From assembly GCF_965118125.1 (NCBI RefSeq), contig NZ_OZ221287.1, positions 3,534,001 through 3,598,000 of the forward strand: a stretch of DNA of 64,000 nt, written 5' to 3'. The DNA comes from Pararobbsia alpina_A (GTDB lineage Bacteria > Pseudomonadota > Gammaproteobacteria > Burkholderiales > Burkholderiaceae). The notes below the pieces were generated by a model. The model saw nothing but the letters and a program-made list of their open reading frames with translations, searched no databases and had not been told where the DNA came from. The translations under genes were made by a program, and so were the position numbers. This document shows positions 1 through 9,013 of this stretch, one piece after another (position 1 is the first letter of the stretch; every line of letters starts with the position of its first letter).

Positions 1-912
1 TTCACGCATACGAAGGCGTCGGATAAAAAAGCCATTCAGTATCACTACGACGTGTCGAACGAGTTCTATCAGTTATGGCTCGATCAGAACATGGTCTATT
101 CGTGTGCGTACTTCGAGAATGGCGACGAAGACCTTGCAACGGCGCAACTCAAGAAAATCGATCACATCCTGACCAAGATTCAGGTGCAACCGGGTCATAC
201 GCTGCTCGATATCGGCTGCGGTTGGGGTGCGCTCGTGATTCGCGCGGCGAAGAAATTCGGCGCGAAGTGCGTCGGCGTGACGCTGTCGCAGAACCAGTTC
301 GATCTCGCGACGCAACGTGTGAAGGACGCGGGTCTGGAAGGACAGATCGAAATCCGCCTGCAGGACTATCGCGACGTCCAAGGCCAGTTCGATCGCATCA
401 CGAGCGTCGGGATGTTCGAGCACGTCGGCCGCAAGAACCTGCCTGAGTATTTCTCGCGTGTGCGCGCCCTGCTCAAGGACGACGGCGTGGCGATGAATCA
501 CGGCATCACATCGAGCGATGCCGACAGCGGCGAGACTTCGCTCGGCGGCGGCGAGTTTATCGACAAGTACGTATTCCCGGACGGCGAGCTCCCGCATTTG
601 AGTCTGGCCATTGAATCGATGCAGCGCGGCGGTCTCGAAGCCTTCGATATCGAGAACCTGCGCAAGCACTACGCGCATACGCTGAACTTCTGGGCCGAAT
701 CGTTCGAAAAGCATGCGGAAGAAGCGCGCAAGCTGGTCGACGACGAGAAATTCCGGATCTGGCGCGTGTATCTGGCCGGCTGCGCCTATGCGTTCACGAA
801 CGACGACGTGGCGATCTATCAGATCGTCTGCCGCAAGGCCGGCCGCACCGCCGACACGTTGCCGTGGTCGCGCCGCTATATCTACGATCGCGCGGCCCCG
901 CTCGGCGAATGA
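1..912 (+). CDS. cfa: Cyclopropane-fatty-acyl-phospholipid synthase, 5' end outside window
   Basis: The frame is open from the first base, so the start codon lies upstream of the window; 303 residues are visible, against about 400 in the family. The enzyme transfers the SAM methyl group to unsaturated acyl chains of membrane phospholipids, making cyclopropane fatty acids. Visible hallmarks are IQYHYDVSNEFY at the left edge, the SAM-binding glycine motif LLDIGCGWGALV, and SVGMFEHVGRKNL of the catalytic core. The stop overlaps the start of the next gene (ATGA at 909-912), so the two are probably translationally coupled. The family assignment is firm. Confidence 0.93.
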   Translation, partial: FTHTKASDKKAIQYHYDVSNEFYQLWLDQNMVYSCAYFENGDEDLATAQLKKIDHILTKIQVQPGHTLLDIGCGWGALVIRAAKKFGAKCVGVTLSQNQFDLATQRVKDAGLEGQIEIRLQDYRDVQGQFDRITSVGMFEHVGRKNLPEYFSRVRALLKDDGVAMNHGITSSDADSGETSLGGGEFIDKYVFPDGELPHLSLAIESMQRGGLEAFDIENLRKHYAHTLNFWAESFEKHAEEARKLVDDEKFRIWRVYLAGCAYAFTNDDVAIYQIVCRKAGRTADTLPWSRRYIYDRAAPLGE

Positions 913-2333
913 AGCAAGGCCAGGACGTCGCCGGCCCCGACGCGCAGTTCGATTTGTTCGGCGACGCGGGTGACGGACCACAAGACCCGGCACGCGGCGC
1001 GAAGGCCCCCAACGCCACGCCGCGCTCGCGAAGCCGCGCGGTCGATGACGATGCAGGGTCGCGGGTGGCGGCGGATCCGGCGACTGGATCCGCCCCGGCT
1101 CAGGGTACCTTCGACGGACTTGAAGCGCCCGTCGCCGCATCCGCCCGCCGTTCGAAAGCGCCGCTTTCGAGCCACGGCGATGCGCATGGAACGGGTCCGG
1201 CGGCATCGCGCGCAAAACCAACGACGGCAGACAAGAAGACAACGCGCAAACGAGCGCTGCCTGTCGCCGCCCCCGAGTTTGACGATGCGCTGATGGCGTT
1301 GGGCAATGCCCTCCCGCCCGAGGTTCATCTCGGCACGTCGACCTGGTCGTTTCCGGGATGGAAGAACATCGTGTATCGCGACGAGGTTTCGAGCACGAAG
1401 TTATCGCGCGAAGGCTTGCATGCCTATGCCGAGCATCCGGTGCTCGGTTGCGTCGGCATCGACCGATCGTTTTACGCACCGCTGACCGTCGCGCAATACG
1501 CCCGGCACGCGCAACAGGTGCCCGATACCTTCCGCTTCGTGGTCAAGGCGCCGGCATCGATCTGCGACGCCTCGATCCGGGGACCGCGTGGCGGCGCGCT
1601 GATGGAAAACGCAGCGTTTTTAAATGCGGATATTGCCCGCAATGATTTCGTGCTGCCGTGCCTCGAAGGACTGGGTCGGAAAGCGGGCGCGCTCGTTTTT
1701 CAGCTCTCACCGCTGACGCCGAAATTGCTCGCAGAGCCCATGGAATTGATCGAGCGGCTCGGTGCGTTCTTTGCAGCACTCCCTGCGCTCGATGGCTATC
1801 CCGGGTCCCCCGTCTACGCGATCGAGATCCGCGATGCCGTGCTGCTGACACCGCGCTTTATCCGGATGCTGCGCGAGGCGCGCGTGCGGTATTGCATCGG
1901 CATCCATGCGCGCATGCCCGAAGTGTTGCGGCAAGCCGCCGCGCTCGCGCTGCTCGACGACGACACCGCGGGGCCGCTTGTCGTGCGCTGGAGCCTGCAT
2001 GCCGGATTCGAATACGAAACGGCCAAGGCCAAATACGAGCCCTTCAACCAGATCGTCGACGCCGATCCGAATACGCGCGAGGCGCTTGCCGAACTCGCGG
2101 CGCGCTATGCGCTCGCCGGGCAACCGGTGCTGATCACGGTGAATAACAAGGCGGAAGGATCGGCGCCCCTGAGCTGCGTGGAGCTCGCAAGCGCGATCGT
2201 GGCGGCAGTGGACAATGCCCGGGAAGAGCCGGGCATTGATCCGGTCGAAGCGCCGGCAAGCGATACCGCCACGCCTGCGACGATACAACCCGCAGACGCC
2301 GGCGACGGTCCGACGCCCGATCGGCAGACCTGA
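909..2333 (+). CDS. DUF72 (YecE-like) family protein with long low-complexity N-terminus
   Basis: A 474-residue protein whose ATG overlaps the cfa stop. Residues 1 to about 140 are Ala/Pro/Arg/Lys-rich and look disordered; they begin with a QFDLFG stretch. From about residue 148 (VHLGTSTWSFPGW) to about 440 it matches the DUF72 fold, a TIM-barrel-like family of unknown biochemical function, with YAIEIRDAVLLTPRF and VRWSLHAGFEYE in the middle and TVNNKAEGSAP near the end. The DUF72 core is usually 240-300 residues, so the N-terminal extension is the oddity. It is probably co-transcribed with cfa. No reaction can be assigned. Confidence 0.85.
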   Translation: MKQGQDVAGPDAQFDLFGDAGDGPQDPARGAKAPNATPRSRSRAVDDDAGSRVAADPATGSAPAQGTFDGLEAPVAASARRSKAPLSSHGDAHGTGPAASRAKPTTADKKTTRKRALPVAAPEFDDALMALGNALPPEVHLGTSTWSFPGWKNIVYRDEVSSTKLSREGLHAYAEHPVLGCVGIDRSFYAPLTVAQYARHAQQVPDTFRFVVKAPASICDASIRGPRGGALMENAAFLNADIARNDFVLPCLEGLGRKAGALVFQLSPLTPKLLAEPMELIERLGAFFAALPALDGYPGSPVYAIEIRDAVLLTPRFIRMLREARVRYCIGIHARMPEVLRQAAALALLDDDTAGPLVVRWSLHAGFEYETAKAKYEPFNQIVDADPNTREALAELAARYALAGQPVLITVNNKAEGSAPLSCVELASAIVAAVDNAREEPGIDPVEAPASDTATPATIQPADAGDGPTPDRQT

Positions 2334-2397
2334 CCGAAGCGGTGGGCGCGGGCCACACCTCACGTGCGGCCCGATGCCTGGGCTTAGGCCTGGTTCG

Positions 2398-3009
2398 TCA
2401 AACCTGATTCGACTTCAGACGATTCGCGAACTGCTTTCTGAACTTCGAGACCTTCGGCGCCACGACCATTGCGCAATAGCCCTGGTTCGGATGCTGGGCA
2501 AAGTAGTTCTGATGGTAGGCCTCGGCGGCGAAGTAGTTTCCGTCCAATGGCACGACTTCCGTCACGATCTTGCCGTCGTAAATCCCCGCCTTCGCGATCT
2601 CGTCGATCACCGAGAGTGCCACGTCGCGCTGCTCGTCGTTTTCCGTGAAAATCGCCGAGCGGTATTGCGTGCCGACGTCGTTGCCCTGCCGATTGAGCGT
2701 GGTCGGATCGTGAATCGCGAAGAAAATATTCAGAATGTCGCGATAGCTGATCTTCGCCGGATCGAATTCGACGCGCACGACTTCGGCGTGCCCGGTATCG
2801 CCGTCGCACACACGCTCATAGCTCGGATTGCGCAGATGGCCGCCCGCGTAACCCGACTCGACGCGCGTCACGCCGCTCACATCGAGATATACCGCTTCGA
2901 CGCACCAGAAGCAGCCGCCGCCAAGCGTGGCGACTTGTGTACCCGTCGTGCCAGTCGCAGCCCCAGCCGCGCCGGAAGTGATGGAATCCTTTTGATGCAG
3001 ATCACTCAT
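2398..3009 (-). CDS. msrA: Peptide-methionine (S)-S-oxide reductase MsrA
   Basis: A 203-residue enzyme that repairs the S-form of methionine sulfoxide in proteins. The catalytic motif GGGCFWCVEAVY begins near residue 30, followed by family signatures ESGYAGG, NPSYERVCDGDTGHAEVV, DPTTLNRQGNDVGTQYRS and NQGYC. The start chosen (ATG at 3009) is preceded by an AGAGGACATC ribosome site and gives the expected length; the longer upstream frame is low-complexity. About 25 Ala/Thr/Gly-rich residues precede the core. It is monocistronic, convergent with the DUF72 gene and divergent from the flavin reductase. Confidence 0.95.
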   Translation of the reverse strand: MSDLHQKDSITSGAAGAATGTTGTQVATLGGGCFWCVEAVYLDVSGVTRVESGYAGGHLRNPSYERVCDGDTGHAEVVRVEFDPAKISYRDILNIFFAIHDPTTLNRQGNDVGTQYRSAIFTENDEQRDVALSVIDEIAKAGIYDGKIVTEVVPLDGNYFAAEAYHQNYFAQHPNQGYCAMVVAPKVSKFRKQFANRLKSNQV

Positions 3010-3252
3010 GATGTCCTCTGAACAATTCGAGCCCCGCGCAACCGGTACGTCACGCGGCGGCACTCGACACTGATTGGTCGAACCAGCGTCAAAAACCTGA
3101 CATAGGCGGCAGCTTAACCACTTTCCGCTAGAATCGCTGCAAGGCCCCGTCAACGGTTAGCCTATTAACTAAACCAACATGCCGTCGCACGCACTCCGGA
3201 ACCCGAACTTGATCGACTTCGACCGCATGCTCGCTCGCAAGGACGTTCACGT

Positions 3253-3771
3253 ATGACGTCCGCGCCGACCCTCCCCAACTTCGATGCCGTCGCGTTCCGG
3301 CGCGTGCTCGGCAAGTTCGCAACCGGTGTGACGGTCATTACGACGCGCGCCGAATCCGGCGCCTTGATCGGCATTACAGCGAGCTCGTTCAATTCCGTCT
3401 CGTTGACCCCGCCGCTCGTGCTCTGGAGCCTTGCGACGACATCGTCGTCGATGCCGATCTTTCGCGCGAACAGTCACTACGTCGTCAACATACTGGCCGC
3501 CTCGCAGCTGGATCTGTGCCGGCGCTTTGCGACGGTCAAGGGCGACCGCTTCGCCGGGGTCAGCCACCAGGCGAGCGAGAACGCCGGCCTGCCGATCCTC
3601 GAAGGGTCGCTCGCGTGGTTCGAATGCCATAACCGCAGCCGGTACGAGGAAGGCGACCACGTCATTTTCGTCGGCGAAGTCCAGCGCTGCGGCATCGCGG
3701 ACGAAGACGGGCAGACAACGCCGCTCGTGTTTCAGGACGGACGCTTTCACTCGATCCATCCGCTCGAATAG
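3253..3771 (+). CDS. Flavin reductase family protein (RutF/HpaC-like)
   Basis: A 172-residue flavin reductase-like FMN-binding split-barrel protein. Typical signatures are FRRVLGKFATGVTVITT at the N-terminus, GITASSFNSVSLTPPLVLWSL in the flavin-binding part, and GDHVIFVGEV near the C-terminus. Members reduce free FMN/FAD with NAD(P)H to supply two-component monooxygenases, but no monooxygenase is adjacent, so the partner is unknown. The next gene is gcdH, 89 bases downstream on the same strand, so the two could share a transcript. Confidence 0.87.
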   Translation: MTSAPTLPNFDAVAFRRVLGKFATGVTVITTRAESGALIGITASSFNSVSLTPPLVLWSLATTSSSMPIFRANSHYVVNILAASQLDLCRRFATVKGDRFAGVSHQASENAGLPILEGSLAWFECHNRSRYEEGDHVIFVGEVQRCGIADEDGQTTPLVFQDGRFHSIHPLE

Positions 3772-3860
3772 ACAAGCAAGGCTGCCGCGCGGACGACGTC
3801 GCGCAGTCGCGATCCGCACGCAGCACTTCAGCGATCGCACCGCCTCAGGAGGAGACAATC

Positions 3861-5054
3861 ATGACGACCCATGCACGCTTCCAGTGGGATGACCCGCTGT
3901 TGCTCAACGAGCAGTTGACCGAGGAAGAGCGGCTGATCCGCGACGCCGCGCAGGCTTACGCGCAGGACAAGCTCGCCCCCCGCGTGCTCGAAGCCTTTCG
4001 ACACGAAACGACCGACCCCGAGATCTTCCGCGAAATGGGCGAACTCGGGCTGCTCGGCGCCACGATCCCTGCCGAATATGGCGGTGCGGGCCTGAACTAC
4101 GTCGCCTACGGACTGATCGCGCGCGAAGTCGAACGGGTCGACTCCGGATACCGGTCGATGATGTCGGTCCAGTCATCGCTCGTCATGGTCCCGATCCACG
4201 CGTTCGGCACGGAGGAGCAAAAACGCAAGTACTTGCCCAAGCTCGCGAGCGGCGAATGGATTGGCTGCTTCGGTCTCACCGAACCCGATCACGGCTCCGA
4301 TCCGGCCGGCATGAAGACGCGCGCGAAGAAAGTCGACGGCGGCTATGTGCTCAATGGCAGCAAGATGTGGATCACCAACTCGCCGATCGCCGACGTGTTC
4401 GTAATCTGGGCCAAGCTGACCAACGACGCCGGCGACGACGAGATCCGCGGCTTCGTGCTTGAAAAAGGCGCGCAAGGCCTGTCGGCGCCTGCGATTCACG
4501 GCAAGGTCGGCCTGCGCGCGTCGATCACCGGCGAAATCGTTCTCCAAGATGTCTTCGTGCCCGAGACGGCACTCTTTCCCGAAGTCAGCGGGCTCAAGGG
4601 CCCGTTCACCTGCCTGAACTCCGCACGGTACGGCATCGCGTGGGGCGCACTGGGCGCAGCCGAGTCATGCTGGCACACGGCGCGCCAATATGTGATCGAC
4701 CGCAAGCAATTCGGCCGTCCGCTCGCGGCAAACCAGCTGATCCAGAAGAAGCTGGCCGATATGCAGACCGAGATCACGATGGGCCTGCAAGGCGTGCTGC
4801 GTCTCGGCCGCATGAAGGACGAAGGCAGCGCCTCCGTCGAAATCACCTCGATCATGAAACGCAATTCGTGCGGCAAGGCGCTCGATATCGCGCGGCTCGC
4901 TCGCGACATGCTCGGCGGCAATGGCATTTCGGACGAGTTCGGCATCGCGCGCCACCTTGTGAATCTCGAGGTCGTCAATACGTACGAAGGCACGCACGAT
5001 ATCCACGCGCTGATTCTCGGGCGCGCGCAAACCGGCATTCAGGCGTTCTTTTGA
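3861..5054 (+). CDS. gcdH: Acyl-CoA dehydrogenase, glutaryl-CoA dehydrogenase type
   Basis: A 397-residue FAD-dependent acyl-CoA dehydrogenase, full length for glutaryl-CoA dehydrogenase. That enzyme oxidises and decarboxylates glutaryl-CoA to crotonyl-CoA in lysine and tryptophan breakdown. Signatures include IPAEYGGAGLNYVAYGLI, FGLTEPDHGSDPAGMKTRA, GSKMWITNSPIADVFVIWA, RYGIAWGALGAAE, and the C-terminal VNTYEGTHDIHALILGRA containing the expected catalytic Glu (YEGT). An AGGAGGAG-type ribosome site at about 3847 supports the ATG at 3861. The GcdH subtype rests on overall sequence resemblance; other short-chain acyl-CoA dehydrogenases are less likely. Confidence 0.88.
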   Translation: MTTHARFQWDDPLLLNEQLTEEERLIRDAAQAYAQDKLAPRVLEAFRHETTDPEIFREMGELGLLGATIPAEYGGAGLNYVAYGLIAREVERVDSGYRSMMSVQSSLVMVPIHAFGTEEQKRKYLPKLASGEWIGCFGLTEPDHGSDPAGMKTRAKKVDGGYVLNGSKMWITNSPIADVFVIWAKLTNDAGDDEIRGFVLEKGAQGLSAPAIHGKVGLRASITGEIVLQDVFVPETALFPEVSGLKGPFTCLNSARYGIAWGALGAAESCWHTARQYVIDRKQFGRPLAANQLIQKKLADMQTEITMGLQGVLRLGRMKDEGSASVEITSIMKRNSCGKALDIARLARDMLGGNGISDEFGIARHLVNLEVVNTYEGTHDIHALILGRAQTGIQAFF

Positions 5055-5356
5055 AATATCGACGCGTCAGTATGGGGCTTCGGTGACCGGGGTCACCCCG
5101 GTTCGGCCGGGAACGCCGGCTTCAGCCGACCTGCACGGCTGGCCGGGACACGAGAAGATATCGACGGCGACGCGGGGCTTACGAACGAACTTTCATTGTT
5201 TTGCACATAAGTTTTTGTAATTTTTAGCGCAATCGGCGAAACTTTTGTGCACCGCACCTGCTCCATCACTATCCTTTACAGGCAAGCCGCAAGGCTCGCT
5301 ATCGGGTCCAGATTTGGCTAGCATGGAACACGTGGACGCCATCGACGGGAGTGGTC
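5055..5356 (+). other. Intergenic region with GC-rich hairpin
   Basis: About 300 bases without a gene. A perfect hairpin at 5086-5102 (ACCGGGG, loop TCA, CCCCGGT) follows gcdH but has no T-run, so it is a weak terminator candidate. An A/T-rich stretch around 5190-5225 probably holds the promoter of the DUF883 gene downstream. Confidence 0.4.
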
Positions 5357-5659
5357 ATGTCGGAAATCAACAAGGAGAAACTGATGTCGGATATCAAAAC
5401 CGTACTGTCGGACGCCGAAGAACTGCTCAAGCAAGCCGCTAGCACCACGGGCGAAAAGGCAACCGAGCTGCGCGAGAAAGCGGTCTCGCGACTGAAGCAA
5501 GCCAAGGAAAAGGCAGCCGATGTCCAGGTTGTCGTGGTCGAGAAGGGCAAGAAGGCTGTCCGCGCCACCGACGACTACGTCCACGAGCATCCGTGGCAGT
5601 CGATCGGGATCGCCGCCGGCGTCGGTGTGCTGATCGGCTTGCTGATCAACCGCAAGTAA
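5357..5659 (+). CDS. DUF883 (ElaB/YqjD-like) membrane-anchored protein
   Basis: A 100-residue protein of the ElaB/YqjD/DUF883 family, which tether ribosomes or other partners to the inner membrane in enterobacteria. Residues 1-75 form a charged amphipathic helix rich in Glu/Lys/Ala. The C-terminus has the family's HPWQSIGIAAGVGVLIGLL hydrophobic anchor followed by NRK. The ATG at 5357 is preferred over the in-frame GTG at 5351 because a GGGAG site sits at the right distance. It is the first of three genes in the order yqjD-yqjE-yqjK. Confidence 0.88.
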   Translation: MSEINKEKLMSDIKTVLSDAEELLKQAASTTGEKATELREKAVSRLKQAKEKAADVQVVVVEKGKKAVRATDDYVHEHPWQSIGIAAGVGVLIGLLINRK

Positions 5660-5922
5660 GCCGCGTCGCGGTTGGCTGCCGCCGCACGGTCACGCGGCGG
5701 CGGGATTTCATCCCTCAAGCCATCCCTGCACGATACCCGAGCGATATCCAGGCCGCATTCACGGCACGCTCGCGCCACCGAGCCGCAAGGCCGTTTTCGG
5801 GCGCGGTTTCCGTTGCACGCGGCGGCTGACGGCGCGCGCATAGGCGTCTCGCAACCGCCGGCATGTCGCCTGGGTTTGATCCTTGAGCCTTGCCATTCAC
5901 GGCTCACCTTACCGCCGCCTCA

Positions 5923-6306
5923 ATGACAAACGAACCACACGCGCAAGAAGCATCGCAAGGGCCGTTGCGCCGGGTAGTCGGCGCCCTGCTCGGCATCGTT
6001 CACACGCGGCTTGAATTGTTGGGCATCGAGCTGTCCGAGGAAAAGGACCGGTTGATCGCGATCCTGTTCGTCGGGCTCGGCGCCATGCTGTTCGGCACCA
6101 TGGCGTTGATCGCCTTCACCTTCCTGGTGGCTGCCGCGTTCTGGGATACGTACCGGTGGCAGTCGCTCGCGATTCTCTGTGGCGCCTACCTGCTGATCGC
6201 CGTCATCTGCGCGCTGGTTGCGCGCCACCGCCTGCGCACGGCACCCATCATGCTCCAGGCCACGCTCGCCGAGCTCGAAAAAGACCGCGAGTTGTTCAAG
6301 CATTAA
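5923..6306 (+). CDS. YqjE-like phage-holin superfamily membrane protein
   Basis: A 127-residue protein with two long hydrophobic segments, about residues 46-72 (around LIAILFVGLGAMLFGTMALI) and 82-105 (SLAILCGAYLLIAVICALVA). They are preceded by the soluble helix HTRLELLGIELSEEKDR typical of the YqjE / putative actinobacterial holin-X family. The start at 5923 is chosen because the few upstream in-frame residues are not part of the family. It lies between the DUF883 gene and a YqjK-like gene, an arrangement conserved in proteobacteria. Its molecular function is not established. Confidence 0.85.
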   Translation: MTNEPHAQEASQGPLRRVVGALLGIVHTRLELLGIELSEEKDRLIAILFVGLGAMLFGTMALIAFTFLVAAAFWDTYRWQSLAILCGAYLLIAVICALVARHRLRTAPIMLQATLAELEKDRELFKH

Positions 6307-6449
6307 CCCGCATCCCTTGAACGTCTGTCGCAAGTCGGCATGTCGTTTACCGATCGACGTCCGGCTGCACGCAGCCCGCAAGCGACGCAGGCGATGCCCC
6401 GCCCGGCCATCGTGACCGGACACTCGAATTTGCCAAGGACCCTCACACA

Positions 6450-6881
6450 ATGAACCGGCCGAACGATCCACGCGTGGCAATCGAGGCGCATCGACGCCGC
6501 AATGTCGGCATCGACCGCAAGTCGCTGGCGATCCGCAAGGAAATCCTGCTGTTGCGTTGCGAGCTCGAGCGTCTCGAATTGCGAGAGGCCACGACGGACC
6601 TGCGCAGCCGATTTGCTCACTTCGGGTGGCTGCGCATGGTGATGCCGCGGTTCGGGGCGCGCGGCGGCGTCGCCGGGCTGGGGCACTTGCTCAAGGACTA
6701 TCCATTTGTCAGCTCGCTGGCGTCGCTTGCGCTGACGCACGGGCCGAAGCTTCGTTCGCTACGGCGCGTGCGCCCCCTGCTGAAGCTGGCCATCGCCGGA
6801 CTGGGCGCATGGCAGGCGGTGAAGCTGTGGCGCGCGGCGAACTCGCCGGACGACGGCCCGCACGCGGGCGCGCAAGGTTAG
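6450..6881 (+). CDS. Hypothetical protein in the YqjK position
   Basis: A 143-residue basic protein. Its N-terminal half is predicted helical (KSLAIRKEILLLRCELERLE), and the C-terminal half carries moderately hydrophobic segments (VSSLASLALTHGPKL, LLKLAIAGLGAWQAVKLW). It follows the YqjE-like gene by 143 bases on the same strand and probably corresponds to the YqjK/DUF3318-type third member of this cluster. That identification rests on position and general composition, not on a diagnostic motif. Confidence 0.65.
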   Translation: MNRPNDPRVAIEAHRRRNVGIDRKSLAIRKEILLLRCELERLELREATTDLRSRFAHFGWLRMVMPRFGARGGVAGLGHLLKDYPFVSSLASLALTHGPKLRSLRRVRPLLKLAIAGLGAWQAVKLWRAANSPDDGPHAGAQG

Positions 6882-7029
6882 CGATTCCGGCGAGCGCCCC
6901 CGATCGGCGGCGCGTCGGCGTGCTTGCCGACATCAGCGAGGTCGAGCTGTCGTCCGATCGAGTGCGGAATGCGCGACCCGCCCGCGGGCCTCGCTTGCGA
7001 CCTCGCTTGCAGCTGGATGCGCGGCCCAT

Positions 7030-8028
7030 TTACTCCCGTCCGGTACGGCAAGGCGCGTTGTTTCGAGACCCTGAATGTGACAGCAGACCTGACGCATCAA
7101 GCGTCAGCACACCGCACGCATCGTGGCTCATCGGTCCGTCTTGGACGGGGATCGCCTCGATCCGATAGGCGTCGTGTTCTGCCGAGTTCGTGAGTTCGAG
7201 ACGATAGACGGCCGCCGCCGGCGGAGCGGGGACGCGCGCCAGTTCAACCGGCAGATCATCCGTGCCGTTCGAACCGGCGCCCTCGCCACCCTCCGTACCG
7301 CCTTTGACGAGAAAGGGATCACGCGCGGTCCCTGCTGCCGCGACATCGAGACGCCGCAGCTCGACGTACTGGGCAGCCCGATGGAGCGCCAGCGTCGCGG
7401 CCATCCGATGCGCGCTGGCCGCGCGCTCCCGATAGGTCGGCACCGCATAGCTCGCGACAACACCGGCGATCGCAAGCACGCACAAGGCCTCGAGCAACGT
7501 CATTCCGGAGGCGCGTAAAGCGCGCTTCGCACGGCGTCGCTGCAGCGCCGATCGTCTGCCCTTCGCAGTCGGGCTGAGCAAATACGCGGGCGGGGTCGCA
7601 GGGGTTGACCACATCGTCTTCAGTGTCCCTCGGATCACCCACATGTCGAGGCGCGCCCACGCACGCGCAACACCACCGTCCGAGCCGCTGATGGATTCGA
7701 CGCGATACATGGCAGGCCAAGCCTGTGACGGCGCAACCCAGCTGATACCGCATCGCGGGGATGTCGACGAATCAGGCCACCCGTCGACATCGACGCGCAG
7801 GCCTGCCACCGCGCGCCGCTGCGGCACACGTCCCGTCAACGCCTCGAGCACCGCTTGCTCGCAAACGGCTAAGGCTGCATCGGCCGCATGGAACGCACGT
7901 GCGTATTCAATTTCCGCACGGACGCCCTGCACGTGGTGTGCGGTCGAACGTAACAGCGCCGCACACACAAGCGCGATGACGCAGGACAAACCCAACGTCA
8001 CGATCAGGATCGCGCCACGCTCGCGCAT
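7030..8028 (-). CDS. PilX-like and PilE-like minor pilins in one continuous frame
   Basis: The first part (from ATG 8028) has a PilX-type N-terminus, RERGAILIVTLGLSCVIALV followed by YARAFHAADAALAVCEQ. With no stop codon the frame continues into a second prepilin: RASG-MTLLEALCVLAIAG, with a Gly cleavage site, Glu at +5 and a hydrophobic helix, as in PilE. An internal ATG at 7614 could start a separate 194-residue PilE. In related clusters pilX and pilE are separate genes, often with pilY1 between them, and pilY1 is absent here. An in-frame upstream ATG at 8187 is also possible. This is either a true fusion or two coupled genes sharing a frame. Confidence 0.7.
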   Translation of the reverse strand: MRERGAILIVTLGLSCVIALVCAALLRSTAHHVQGVRAEIEYARAFHAADAALAVCEQAVLEALTGRVPQRRAVAGLRVDVDGWPDSSTSPRCGISWVAPSQAWPAMYRVESISGSDGGVARAWARLDMWVIRGTLKTMWSTPATPPAYLLSPTAKGRRSALQRRRAKRALRASGMTLLEALCVLAIAGVVASYAVPTYRERAASAHRMAATLALHRAAQYVELRRLDVAAAGTARDPFLVKGGTEGGEGAGSNGTDDLPVELARVPAPPAAAVYRLELTNSAEHDAYRIEAIPVQDGPMSHDACGVLTLDASGLLSHSGSRNNAPCRTGRE

Positions 8029-8176
8029 ACGGCGAGTCCGCGACCGTCCGTCGACCCGACCTCGTCGACGCCCCTGCGCATGACCTGCCGGCGGAATGCG
8101 CCAATAGCCACAGAAGCCACTAGAGTCACGGGGGTCACCGGAGCCACGGGGTTCACGGGAGCGTGGGGATCGTCCG

Positions 8177-9013
8177 CTAGTCGGCATTGTGTAACCGCAA
8201 CAAGTACCGATCGACATGACCATCGTTCAACTCGATGACTCGCGAACGCTGGGCAACACGCGTCGATAATCCCAAAGAGTCAGGACACGACGGCTTCGTA
8301 GCCAGCGGCGCGATCGGGAGCGTGTCGCGCAAGCGAACTCGATCCCCCGCACTGCGCGTCCGCACCGGCGTTACGCAGAGATCGACCGTCGACGCCATGC
8401 GTGGCTCATCCCGTCCCTTGATCGGTCGCGACATGGCATACAACGCGCCGATGCCATCGACCATCGGCGACGCATAACCGTGTTCGCCCTGAGCGCAATG
8501 CAGTTCACTGCGTACCGCATCGTGTATCGGGCGGGCTTCTGGAATCGCCCGCGCCTCCGCAGCTTCCAACGTCCCATCCGTGCTTGAGACTTCGCGCTCG
8601 TGCGCACGCGCAAACCAATGCGTGGCGACGCGCTGCACGCGTTCCGACAGTCGATATCCGTCGGCACTTGCCTCAGGGTCGACGCGCCCCGAACAGGCGC
8701 GCACAAGATCGTCCTGCTCCGACTGGCGTTGTCCGGACCTTGGGTACTGAAGGGCCAGACGATGACCGCCGGCACTGTCTGCGTTCGCGACCCGGGTGAC
8801 GACGGCGCCTCGGGCGGCCAGCGTCAGCATGCGCAGCGCCTCGCCTGTCCGCGCAAGCCCGCCGGCAATCTCGAAGGCCGCGCGCCAGGTGACGCGCTGC
8901 TGCATATGAAAGGCGAGCGCGGCGGCCAGCACAAGGCTGCCGAGCGCGGTCGCCAGGGTCAGTTCGATCACCGAGTGACCACGGCTCGCTCGCCATACGC
9001 CAATCGTCACCAT
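8177..9013 (-). CDS. pilW: Type IV pilus minor pilin PilW-like
   Basis: A 278-residue protein beginning with a prepilin signal: a basic leader ending in SRG, then HSVIELTLATALGSLVLAAA. This has Gly before the cleavage point, Glu at position 5 of the mature protein and a long hydrophobic helix, as processed by PilD. The rest is a divergent PilW-type C-terminal domain. The start (9013) overlaps the stop of pilV, suggesting translational coupling, and the position between pilV and pilX matches the standard minor pilin order. Minor pilins prime pilus assembly. His rather than Phe at +1 is unusual. Confidence 0.8.
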   Translation of the reverse strand: MVTIGVWRASRGHSVIELTLATALGSLVLAAALAFHMQQRVTWRAAFEIAGGLARTGEALRMLTLAARGAVVTRVANADSAGGHRLALQYPRSGQRQSEQDDLVRACSGRVDPEASADGYRLSERVQRVATHWFARAHEREVSSTDGTLEAAEARAIPEARPIHDAVRSELHCAQGEHGYASPMVDGIGALYAMSRPIKGRDEPRMASTVDLCVTPVRTRSAGDRVRLRDTLPIAPLATKPSCPDSLGLSTRVAQRSRVIELNDGHVDRYLLRLHNAD

